Of a stretch of DNA of 64,000 bases, positions 44,201 through 57,186 are shown piece after piece; position 1 is the stretch's first letter, and each line of letters opens with the position of its first letter. This stretch comes from Bagarius yarrelli. Lineage: Eukaryota; Chordata; Actinopteri; Siluriformes; Sisoridae. The notes under the pieces are model-generated. The model did no database searches. It saw only the letters and a list, made by a program, of their open reading frames with translations, and was not told the origin of the DNA. The DNA lies in assembly GCA_005784505.1 (NCBI GenBank), contig VCAZ01000019.1, positions 1-64,000 of the forward strand. Reading direction: 5' to 3'. The translations under genes and the position numbers were made by a program.

Positions 44201-47200
44201 GTGGTTTGATGGTGGTGCAGTAGTAGTTCAGTGGATAAGATGATGCACTTCTAACTTAAAGGTTAACCTAGTTGTAGAAACAGGTTTCTTTGTATGAGGG
44301 GGCCAAAATGTTCCACTAGTTAAGGCAAGTTAGTCAAAACTCTTAACTTGAAACGTAGAGGTAGGTGTGTTGAGTAAAGTTGGAGCTAAAATCCGCAGGA
44401 CATCGACCATCCGAAGTCTGGACAACCCTGAGTTAAGGGATCACTTGAGGGGTCATTGTGGTTGTCCCAGACATTTGGCTTTAAATTTAATTAAAAAAGG
44501 TTTTTCTTTAGGTGGACAACTGATTCATTTAATTTTCCAGTGACTGAAACTTTTTGGTATCATTTGTTAGTAATTTAGCAAATTTATCAAGTCACTGGCT
44601 ATTAAAAGTAGAATAAAACTTCAGATTTATTTTTATGTTTATTTTGAATTAAATTAGAATTCTTAAATATTATTAATACTTCTCTAGTGCAGGGCTCAAT
44701 TAGATCAGTCTGGGAAAACAGTGGAATTATTGTTCTTTAATATATATGAAAGCAAATTTACTATCAGAGCTTCAGGACAAATCTATATATCCATATCAGT
44801 ATTTACTGTTTGTGTTAATGTGTGTAATATAATGTATTATTTTTAAGTTTTAAAAAGTTGCATATTTATAAAAATAGCTAACACACTTGCTCGACACCAG
44901 CGCCATCAAATTACAAATACACCTATATGTACTTTTTGTTCTGGACAAAAAAGTCTAACAGTATATAAAAAAAATATTAATCTAATTGCATTGTTCGACA
45001 TAAACAGTCCTCCGGCGCAGTGACAAACATTCTAAGTACTGCTTATGGAAAAAGTAAAAAAACATAATCATTACTTAGAAGGTGGTAGGAAATGTTGTCT
45101 CATAACACAATATTTACGAAATAAAACTTCTCAATCTGGATGTTGGGGCATCACATCTTTATTAAATTTTTAGTGTAGTGGGTTAAGGTGCCAGGACCCA
45201 CATGCGTGGTTGCGCTCTGGTGTCTGGGGTTTAATTCCGGCTTGGCTGCATTTTATTCCGACCCCTCCTTCTTTCTCCCTTGCTTTATCTCTAAGTCTGT
45301 ATCTATCTAAATCTAAATCTAAAAAAATATTCCTAATTTAATTCCGATTCACAAGCTTTTGGTTTTGATTAACTCGTTTTCCATTTGATTCTTGATTCGA
45401 CTTGATGAATGAACTTACTAAAAAGAAATTTAGAGCCACAGACTTGTTTTTTCAGACACACATTTAACAGTGTTCCCCAAACTTTTTTCGGTTAGGACCA
45501 CAATTTTTTTTTTTTTTAAAAGAGGGGTGTGGTTTTTAGAATTACACAGACCAGAGTGGGTCTCAGTATTTGAGAGAGTTATTGTGGAGATTTTATTATG
45601 ATTTTGAATGTATTTATTTTTCCTTCTTTTTTAAGATTAGTTAATTATTTTGTTATTAGCAAACAGACAAATGAGATCTATAGCCCAGTAAAAGGTCAGA
45701 GAAACAGCTGGGGGGGGTTTTTGCACTAAACAAAAAATCATCACTCATCCACTTTTAGTTACATTTTCTGCATTTTGAATCAACTTTTCTTGTTCCCAAC
45801 CGCTTGGTCATTTTGTTGTTTTTAATTTCCTTGCTGGTTGGCGTCTTGTATCACCCGATTATGACCATGGAATGTTATGTTGAATGAAGCGTTTTGTTGG
45901 TTGGCGAATCTAACAAATAATTGGGTTTCCTAATTTAAAGTCAACCTTGATTATCGATATACAGATATGATATGAATAAAAACATATTTGCATAATATTT
46001 TACTCTTAAAGTTCGACTTAGCTCGAAGTTCGAAATCGCCAAGTTTTTGTATGTGAGCACTTATTTTTTTCGGCATTTTTGTTTCTGTGTATTCTGTTTG
46101 TTCCCCCTGTTTGATTGTTGCTTCCTGCAGTGCCATGTGCTTGGATCTCAACCTGAAAGCCTCTGACTCTGGCATTGTTTAGAGGGCCAGTCAAAGCAGG
46201 CCGTGGTTTAGGGACCCCTGAATTAATCATTTATTAAACACTATTAAACACATTAAACAGATACCCCTTTAGAGTTCACTTTGTATTCGCCATGACTCAA
46301 CTCAAGTGAATGACAGTGTTCTCAGTCAACAAGTTGAATGAAGTTTTCTCAATAAAATTGTGCAAGGTAAAGAAGAGAATGACATCTAGTGGAAAAAACT
46401 AAAAATTAGATTCATGTTATGGATCTTACGTTTCATATGTTTGTGAAAATAAATATGAAAAAATATTTAATTAAAGCAGGTAAGAATTGATATCAATTTG
46501 ATCACAGTTAAGGAGTGTGAATGAGACATTGCAGAGCATCAGCTTGGGAAAATTCCAATACTTTACCCTACCCTGCCAAAGAGCAAGCAAGAACAGTTTT
46601 GACTGCAGTGTCTGTACCCACTCTCAGGGAACAGGGGTAATGTCAGTAAATAAAGACTTTCAAAACTCGATGGTATGATGGTAACATGATGAGTAACTGA
46701 TGAGTCAGGCCCTATTCGGTGCCAGCCTGGACACAGGAACCACGTGTCCAGATTGCTTCTATTTGGCTCAGCCAGTAAGTTCCAGGTGAGCTCCAGCTTC
46801 TTGGCTGCTTTAAAGAAAAGCCTCACAGGCTCTTCATTAAGGTCTGGAGGTCCTTTTTTGTTAGCAGGGCACTTTTCCTCCAAATCCGCTCAATTATCCG
46901 TCCCTGACGTTGAGATGGACATAAAGTCTTCTTCGCCACAGCCTATCTAGTAGCTGCTGAAAGCTATGTTGAAAGCGCAGTGCAGGCAGAGACCTCCAAC
47001 ACTGCCTTCGCATGAGGCACTCCCAGGCAAGGGAGTGCTTCATCCACACAGTGCTTTTTTATATTCTGTTATAGCATATGCATACTGCGGTGGCTTATTC
47101 TTTATTTGCATATGCTGTGGCATTGTCTAGTTTCATTACACTGCTGATAGAAAATACACTTTGAGCTCCTTAATGTCAAGTGAAGCTCAAAAGGGAACCG

Positions 47201-50200
47201 TAGGTGACAACTCATTGCAGCTATAAGGCAGTTCATTTAGCCTGCTTGTCTGCTTTCTGGCCACAGCTCTGGATTGTATAGACCTGTCAAACATTAACTA
47301 GGCCTTGCTATGCTGAAAGAAATAAAAACAGCATCTTCTGTCCTAACAGGCTAGCCGTGCTTTTAAAAATGCTTTAATTATCTATGAAACCCACATTGTT
47401 TTCAGGGTAGCCTCAAACATCCAGCAGTGCAGCAACCATAACATGCTGCAAGTTACATCACTATGCCACATTAGGATCGGGCCAGAGCATATACTTCTAC
47501 AATGTTACTCTTAGTAACCTCTGACTAATGAAGTCATATATCATTAGCTCCTACTTAAAAATGCTACCTTTGAGAAGATTACTTGCCCTGTCTGGTGCCC
47601 TTGGCTCCCACCTTACCAGTGCTGCTAAATTTCCTAAAGTCCTAGCTAATTTTACATACCTATAAAAGAAGTTTTTTTAGTTTTTTAGCTGGTGTACCTT
47701 TAAACAGAGCAAACCTGTTGGACCTGTTAAAAGTGGGGCTCCCATTGGCGAAAAACTTAAACTTATGCAGCTTATCTGTCAAGTCTTTACTAAACCTTTT
47801 TAGTGTGTAAATGCACATCTCTAAAGCTACTGTCTTCTCTATTAGAATGCTAACTAGCAAACATTTATCACAAGTTTAGGTACTACTTATGACAAAGGAA
47901 GAGTTACATAAACATACGTCAGCTTACACACTGGACAAGCTGCATGTTTGCTTTAATCAATTTTAGTAGGATTCAAGGTTGATACCACCACTTGAATATC
48001 GATGCCATGTGAAATACCTCTATTTTAGTAAAATATAAGGGCTTTTAAAGAAATTACTGGTGGAGGGAAGTTAAAAAAAATGAAACTGATGGTGCAAAAT
48101 AATTGCCAAAAGAGGAGGTTGCCAAAAGATAAACAGCGCTTATCTTTACCCTTTACTGTTTTTACCAGTTTTTTTACTGGTCTATCTAGTTGATGTGTTT
48201 TTTCATGTTACACTGTGATAGACAAAACTTTCTTTATCCTTATATGCACTGACAGAAATCACCAGCATTGCATGTAAAATAGGCATTTATTTTTACTAAA
48301 TTAATTTATGTAGCTGAACATTATGTACGAATTGTAAATAAAATAATTTTAGTCTGCTTATCAGCGTCCGTCCTCAGTGAACTGCTATACAACCTTTTGC
48401 ACACTCTACAAATTACCTGTCCCCCAGAACATTGTCAACGGCTCACAGTCATTATTCTTGTAGTACAGACTGCTAATAAGAGCATTAAATCGAACAGTAG
48501 AGGTAAATCCTGTGTAAACCTGTTGTGCTTCATGGCATATTGGAAGCTTGATTAAGAGGCAACAAGGCTACATCCACCAATAGGCTAAGAAGAGTTATAT
48601 ACATAAAGTGGCACTGTCTTTAATTGAAACTTTTTAAAAACATTTATATCAAAAATAGAATAATAACAAATGAAAAATAAAGAAAAAAACGTTTTCTTTT
48701 CATAGGGTAACATGAATTAACTTTTCTTAGGTTAATTAGTTGCTGTAGAAGTTCTAGCTGGTCTCACAAAATACATTTTCAGTTATTTTTCTTAACTCTT
48801 GCTGCAATTGCATGTTTTGCAGAGATAATGTAGGCTTCTAGGCCGCTCTTGTAAACAGAGACATTTTCGTCATAATTTGTTTGTAAATTTACATTTGTGT
48901 TCGGCTATTTTTACATGGTTCATAAACAATGTTCCACCCCTTGTTAACGGATAACGGAATTCTACCGAATTACGTCTGTGTCACTTCTGTGGCTAGCTTT
49001 TTAAGCTAGCGCTAGCCACCACCACCCTGCGAAGTATTGTTAGCCCCGTCTATATACTGAGCATTTTTCATGTTATTTAGTCTTTTTGGTTATGAACTTT
49101 TTTGGCTTGTTATTATTTCTGTGCTCTCTTCAATAAAGCCATTGCCTGCATTATGGACTCTTCTCAGCCTGGTTCGTTACAGTTGCAGTGCAAAAACACA
49201 CATAACAAATAGCCACAGGTAAAATCAAAAGAAGTCTCCCGGATGTTTTCAGTTCTATAGAAATCCCAACTGGAAACTTTTTAGGTCCAAAAGGAGGACA
49301 TTGTCATCTTAAATAAATAATTTATGAAGAAAGGACGAGTTTTTCACAATGCATGTAATAACAATTGCAGCATTATTTAATAGTTTTTATTTTGGATTAC
49401 TTATTCGATAATGGATGTCTAAATGTAATTTTGTTCATAAGTTTTTAGTACAGCAATTAAAAAAAAATTATGGGTCTGGGATAAGTCGAGGTTGTGCTGT
49501 GCCAGAGTTATTTGAGCCCAAAGCCACTGGTGTTTGAGTTTCCTAATACAGAACCCTGCCTGTAAACTATACTCTGTTGAAATACAACACCTTATGCTAA
49601 TGATAATGTCAATGCTAACGTCATTATCAGTTTCACTTTAGGGTCTGGTTTACACATGTGCAGTAATAGTAGTAGTGAAAGTTCAGGCTGTTGTTCGCTG
49701 ATAAAGCACCAAAGTAACTAAAAGAAAAGAGAAAAATAATGAAATGATACTCTGTGTGTGGACGCTGGACACCTTAGATGTTCATTAGCACATGGAACAA
49801 TATAATATGATATTTTAACTCTCTATTGTCTCTATTGTTGACTGTCTACTACAGTATTTACAACTTGAGCAATTTTAGAGTTAAATTCCATCACAAAAAT
49901 TAATTATGTATATTTCTGAATTTTGAACCAATGTACATACATTTTTTTTTAAAAACAACTTATATGTAAAAGATTCCCAGCCAGATTTGTAGTTGCGACA
50001 CGCGTGGGGTTAAAAACTTCGTAACTTTTCCAAATGCCGCAAGCGTACTGCGGATCATGTGAAAAAAAGTATTAATCACCTTTTCCGTTACATTGAAACC
50101 TCAGCAGTAAAATAGAATTTTTTACCCTTGTTTTTAAATAAATTTTTGTAGCAGAGTTACAAAAAGGTCAAAATACTGCTAAAATTCACTTGCTGTCCTT

Positions 50201-53200
50201 GTTCCTTGTTCATATGAAGCACTAGCGACCGAGTGTTTTTAAAAGTATGAGAAACGGCGCAGCTACGTTTTCTTTACACTTTTAGACGCGGTATGTAAAT
50301 CACTTCTATGTGTGCACACTTTTAAACTAACACTTTAATTAAAACATCTTTTTTATTTTATTACATCACACTTTCTTTGTGTATGAGTCTATAAGCATCA
50401 TGACTTGCTCCAAATCTGTCAGATTGCAAGGACATCGCATGTCCACAGCCCTCTTTGGATTACCCCCCAAAACTTAACAGGTATTTGAAATTGTTCATAA
50501 TTCCCTCCACCTCAAGTTTCAGCTGATGAAAAACAGCATCAAAGCAGAATGCTGCCACCATCATGCTTCATCGTATGAACAAAGAAAAACATACATCAAA
50601 ATACAGGAACTATTTGTTTTCACATGTATTACACAGGAATTCCTGCAGCTCCTGCAGCTCTCCTCATCTTTTTATCAACCTTGGAGGAACGTCCAGTTTG
50701 TCACTATTACGCCTCCTCTTGTTCATGACTGTCTTTACCGTGTTCCATGATGTATCTAATGCCTTGGATATTTTTACAACGAGAGCCGTCTGATGCTTTG
50801 AAAGCTCTCTGATAATCATTGCTTTTGCTATAAGATGCAACTAAAAATATAACATCTGAATTTTATTTGGGGTTAATCAGAGGCACTTTAAATGATGGCA
50901 GGTGTGCTTTCTTATTCTAAACACTGCCACATGGTTATGGGAAGGTGTGCACACCTTATGCAACCACATTATTTTATTTTATTTTATTTTATTTTTTATT
51001 TTATTTTGACCCCTGAAAGATACTAGTTTGTTTTTCAGTTCAAGTGGACAGGTTATAGGTCAGGGGCTGTACAGTGGTTTAGTGGGTTAGCTGTTGGCTC
51101 ACATCAAGAAGGTTTCAGGTTCATATCCCCTGCATCTTTCTGTGTGGGGTTTTCATGTTCTGTCTGTGTTTGTGTGTGTTTACTACAGGTAATCCTCTAA
51201 CAGTCCAAAAATATGTTTGTTAGATTAATTGATGATTCTAAGTTGCCCATAGGAGTGTGTGTGTGGTCTTTGGCCTGGTGGTGATCTGTCCAGGATGACC
51301 CCTGCATTTTACCAAATGACAGCTGGGATCAACTCCGGCAGATCCCTGTGACCCTGAATGGAGGTTATAGGTCGCATCATATGTGTAAAACGATCTGAAA
51401 TGGTTTTTCTTTGTCTTATTTCTGGCAGAAACCTGGCATTTTAACAGTGGTGTTTCGATTTCTTTTATCCACTGTATATACATGTAACCATGCTAAAATT
51501 ATAATCAGGCTCCAACACCTGCTGTGGTGATAGAAACCATCCAACATTCAAGAAATGTATGTGTTCTATATAAGTCACTTGCTTCACTTTGCATGCATTA
51601 CAGTGTTGCGTTCTGTGGGTTCTTTTACCATTCCTGTAAGACAGTTTTTCATAAAGTTCTCATTAAGGCTGAATAAGTTGTTGGACTGCTAACCGGAAGA
51701 TTGTGGGTTTTAGTCCCACCACTACCCAGTTGACATTGGTTGGCCCCTGAGCAAGGCCATTAATCCCTTATTGCTCAATTGTATAAATAAAATACAAATG
51801 TACATCGCTTTGGATAACAACGAAGCCAAATGCTGTAAATGTAAATGTACATTAGCGTAGTTAGCAGTAGATTATTAAAGATCAGTAGGCTTAAAAACAT
51901 TAATAGCAGCATAAATACTCCAGAAGACTTCTAACTGATAATTACATTAACCCTAAAATTATATATATTATACAGAAATAATATCAGTTAAGTTAGACCT
52001 AATGTAATCAATACAAGTTTAATTAAACTTGAAGCTGTAGGTGCAGGTTTGGGTAGTGACCTCACTTAGTGTGGAATTCACAGGCAGCCATGCAATTTAC
52101 ACACAACATGTGCAGGAAACTTGATAATGACCTTCTGTGAGCTTGGAGTATTTTTGGCTCTCAAAGAGGTTCCAGAGTGATTCCTGTCCTGTCCTGAGTC
52201 ATTTTTATTCCCTTCTTTATTGAGCATTATATTAGATATTTGAGTGTAATTCAGTACTGCACCTTAAAATCACAATGTGTGTGTGGATAAAATGAGTTGG
52301 CAAAATCATTATGGTTAAAATTTCTTTAAAATTTTAATATTTAAAATGGATTTTTTCAAAACTTTTGCCAACATCCCCACAGGGACAAAACATAGATCCC
52401 TTTTAAAATGTATATGAGTATGTGTGTGTGTGTTACCTCTCAAGTCAAGTCAAGTCAAGTCCCCTTTATTTCTATAGCACTTTTTAACAATAGAGGTTTT
52501 GTCAGAGCAGTTTTACAAAATCAACTCAGATAAGACATTACAGTGAAACACTCACTAAAACACTCAGTTCAGTTTGATTAATATCTGTAAATTAAGTCAG
52601 AGGCGACAGCAGCAAAGAACCAAAACTCCATCAGCGACAAAATGTAGACAAAAACGTTGGAGGAAACCAGGTTCAGTCAGGGGGTCAGTTCTCCTCTGAC
52701 CAGACAAACCAGCAGGTTATTCCATACTGCAGTAAAGTTTCCATGGACTTGTCTGAATGGCCTTCTAGAAGAAAAGGTCATCACTGGGAAACTGTGCTGA
52801 TCCACCAACTGGACTGTATACAGACTAGATCTGGTGGCGACGGTGAGCTCAGAATAGGAAAGAAACAGATGTATACATCTCATTATATTAGTTTGATGCT
52901 GATAAAAACAAACATCATAAAATTTGTTAGCTTACAGGACAAATAATAGGCCGTGCTAATTAGAATAAGAAAGTAATTGACTTAGTACATTTCTGAGTGA
53001 TGTGCTTACTATGTAGACTATGTAGGGATTGGAAATAGACTAGCATCAGCAGGAAAAGCAAGATATTCTCAAATATAATAAAATAAAAGTAAAAAGGACA
53101 ATAAGGCTAAATAATACTGCAATAAAAGTTACAATTAAGACATATTAAAACTATGAAGGTTTATCATCCCAGTTGCAGATTTACTCCTCCAACCACCAGA

Positions 53201-56200
53201 AGGAGCCCTCTCCCTAATAGCGCTTATTTCCTACACAGTAATTTCAGGGTTTAAAGGTTTAATGTTATGAGCTAACATGCTAACAATGCAAAGTATTATT
53301 AGCCTAGTCCAGGGGTCAACAGATTCCTCTAGAGTTCAGCTCCTATTTTCCTCAACACACATGCCAGTAAATTTTAAGTATACCTAGCAAGAACCTGATT
53401 AGCTAGTTCAGGTGTGATTAGGGTTAGCAACTAACTCCGCACGAATGTGTTTGGTGACTCCTGGTCTAGCAGGTTATTATGAAGCACTCTTGTCCATTCA
53501 TGTATTGGTCCATGTCCATGATTTTTAGCCTATTCTCTGGATTAGGCTTTCAGATTACGGTTTTGGATTATCTGTATGATTAGACTGTTGACTGGTCGTG
53601 ACCTCTTGTTTAAAAGCTTGTTGTTTGACTATGTTTTTTGTTCCTGTTTAAATTTGTAAATAAACTTCAACATCATGGATTCTACTTCAAGTGGTAACGG
53701 TGATTCATTACATAATACTCTGCCCTCTACTAATCCAGCAGAACTTTCTTAGCCACTAGCAGCTTTTTACTAACAGGCCAAGGCTTATTGGCTTTTTATA
53801 CCCATCTTGCTAACCTGCAAGTGGCTAGCTAACACAGCAGATCCAGTCTCTCCTGTCAACTGGATGCAGCACAGTAACCTTTGCCCTACTGGAGAAGTTT
53901 GATGGCTCACACCATTTTTGTAAGGGATTTCTGAGACAGTATGTGATAATTCTTTTCTTTTAGCCAGTGACTTTTTTTTTTGTCCAAAACTACTAAATGC
54001 TAATTTTTATTGTTGCTGCTTGGATTGGGCAACTGGTGTGTAAGATGCATAGGACCAGGTACAAAATATCTTTGACTTTTTTTTTACAGAAACATTACAA
54101 AGGTGTTGAGGTTTACAGGGTAGCCTGTTCTACACTGAACACACTATACTATACTACACTATATATACTCTCTAGTCCTATAAATCAATTGATTCTGGGC
54201 CCCCATATTTAATGGTTTACAACTCCCATATCCCCTGGGCACAAGAAAATCTTCTCAGTTGGCCTGATCATTGTCAGTAGTATTGCTTCAACTGTAACAT
54301 TACCTTACCGCGTCAAACCACCAGCATTAAAAGCCCAAAGGCTATCTTAACCAACATTCCCAGAAGTATATGCAGAATTCACAGAGGTCTTCAGTAAAGT
54401 TAACGCAACGCAAATTTCCCCTCAGCATCCATGGGACAACACATCCCCTCAAAGAGTTAAGTACCTTCCAAAGACTCACGCCATGGAGAATTAAATGAAA
54501 GAAGCTTGTCCACATTCTATCAGCAGCAGGATCCTTTTTTGTAGAGAAGAAAGATGGTGGCCTCAGATATAGTTTGCAAAAGTCTCAATGCAGTGAGTGT
54601 CAAGTATCAACACTGCTGCCATTTGTCCCTACCGCTCTAGAGCAGATATGTGAGGCTGACGTTTTCACCAATGTAGATCTCTGTAGTGTGTGTATAACCT
54701 CCTTCGCATTAGGAAGGGAGATAAATAGAATACAGTGTTCCTTACAACTACGGGGTACTATAAATACCAAGGCTAACACCAGCAGTCCTCCAATATTTAG
54801 AAATTTCCTGAACTAATGTGTCATTGCTTAGATACCTGATATTGTTTCAGGCCATGCTTAATAAAGGGATTAATAAAAGGTGAAGGCAGTGATAAGATGG
54901 CCCTGTCCCTTCACAGTTAAAGAGTTACAGACTTGGCAACTTTTATAATCGTTTCATTATAAATTTTCTTTCCACAGTCCTCAAAAACCTCAACTGGTCC
55001 CACAATCCCCTAAGGGGCAAGGTAGGTTCACTATCCATGGGACTGGCCTTAGTTGTTATTATATTAGAGACTTTACACATGGCAGCAGATTTTGTGTGTA
55101 GCTTTGTAAAACTTGCTTACATTCTACTGATTCTGTTTTGTTTCTTTTTTATTGAGCGCTTTTTTTACAGTCCTGTGCTGCAGCGCCACACTGGTTAAAC
55201 TGTGCTATAGTTATGGTTAGACTGTGCAAGTATTATGGTAGATTATATAGAATTAAATGACTACCAACAGAAGTATTTGTTGACGATTCTTTTGTTGCTG
55301 ACAACTGATCGTTTCAGCCCTAGTAAAGATTTACAGCCCTGTTACGCATATGTGCAAAGTGTGTAAGGTGTCCCAATTCGCTAAGTGAGCTTCTCCACCC
55401 TGTGTACTTGTGCCCTCAATGTACCCTTTCTGTAAGTGTGGGTCCAAACAGATTTTGGTTAAGAAAATTGCCCAGAATTCATCTGGAGGTGTTGTTTCAA
55501 AACCAATCAAGAAAAAAAAGTGGAAAAGTGGAGCGTGGAGAGTTCGACAAAATGGACAGAAAGGATAGAAAAGTTAACTGTAGATAAAAGTTTATTTATG
55601 TATTCATAATTTTTAGTAGCAATACTGCAAACAGCACGACTACCGGAACCCTCAAGTTTTTGTCTGAATGTTGTCACGGCAATGACATAGCAATGACATT
55701 TGGCGCAAATGTTAAAATGGCTTTAAACCATCACAATTCTGCACACACTTTTTTAACCTGCGCATTTATCAACTAAATTGTGCACTTCCAAAATTGCAGT
55801 CCTTATGGCGGAGTGTGGGAATTGGTTCAGGGCCTACCTAATATTTATTTGAGAGAGATACAGCTGCTACACTGGAGAGCATTGGTACCTGATGTAAATG
55901 CATTCTCTGTGTGTCTGACTGTGTGTGTGTGAGGTTTAGTGGTTTAGTGTTTTTTCTGTGTGCAAATGCATCTACTGTATGTAGTGGTATTGTTTGTTAT
56001 GCATCATTATGTGTCTTTTTGTGTCTAGATGTGTGTGTTTTATTACAGCAGTCAGCTTTAATATTATTGCTACACTTTATGAAAATGATTATTGAATCAG
56101 GGGATGTTTAAGTGGTTAGCACCTTTAATTTAGGGTGCTTTCCTCTCTGTGTGTGTGTGTGTGTGTTTGTGTAGAGTTTGCATGTTGTCCCTGTTCTTAG

Positions 56201-56307
56201 AGTGTTTCCTCTCACAGTCCACAGTCTTAAAATTGCCTGCAGTGTGTGTATATAGATATACGTGTGTGTACCCTTCACCGGGTTGGCATCCTTGAGTCTC
56301 CTGGGGC

Positions 56308-56394
<87 letters not shown>

Positions 56395-57142
56395 TGTGTG
56401 TGTGTGTTGTGATGTTTATACATCCTGGTGGGGACCTAAACCTTAATCCACACAGACTCATGGGGCCTCATGGGGCCTCGTGTCATGGTGGGGACCAGAA
56501 TTGAGGTCCCCATCAGTATAGAAGTTTTCTAAATCATACAGGATGAGATTTTTTGAGAAAGTAAAAATGCAGAAAGTTTCGGTTAGGATTATGGGTAGGG
56601 GATAGGGAATAGGGGATAGGGGTTAGGGGTTAGGGGTTAGGGGATGGAGATACAGTTTGTACAGTATAAAAACCATTACACCTATGGCGAGTCTCCACAA
56701 GGGCAGCTAACCAGAGGTGTGTGTTTGTGTGTGTGTGGGTGTGTGGGTGTGTGTGCTTCAATGCTGATATTAAAGTCTCTTTGTTCTTTCTAGAAATCCA
56801 GATGCCAATAAGCAAAGAGACCTCAATAAATAACAGAGAACTGTTCAGTCTTGGAAAATAAAGAATTACTAGAATAAAAAAAAAATACATTTTTGCTCCT
56901 CACATGTCGAGGTTATGATTTTAGGGAATACGCAACCAATTTTTTTTCCCAAACCTTTCCAATTGAATAATTGAATTTGAATTATATAATTTGTTGTCTA
57001 TTTTATATTTTATATATATTTTTATGTTTATTTCTCTGACTTTTTCTACATCTGTCTTCCCCTGTAGAATAGACTATGAAGCTGTGGTGGACAGAGGTGC
57101 CTCGTATGTCAAACACTGTGACAAGGAGGAAGCTGAAAGTAT

Positions 57143-57186
<44 letters not shown>

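Noticed and set aside
46563..46950. Frames on both strands considered as a gene in slc4a4 intron 1
   Set aside because: No family match, no splice or start support; more likely element debris.
56108..56504. 117-codon minus-strand frame and plus-strand VCVC frames
   Set aside because: Artefacts of the (TG)n tract; the residues are alternating His-Thr or Val-Cys.
56590..56643. Interstitial telomere
   Set aside because: The unit is seven bases with irregular variants and lies within a dispersed repeat, not a TTAGGG array.
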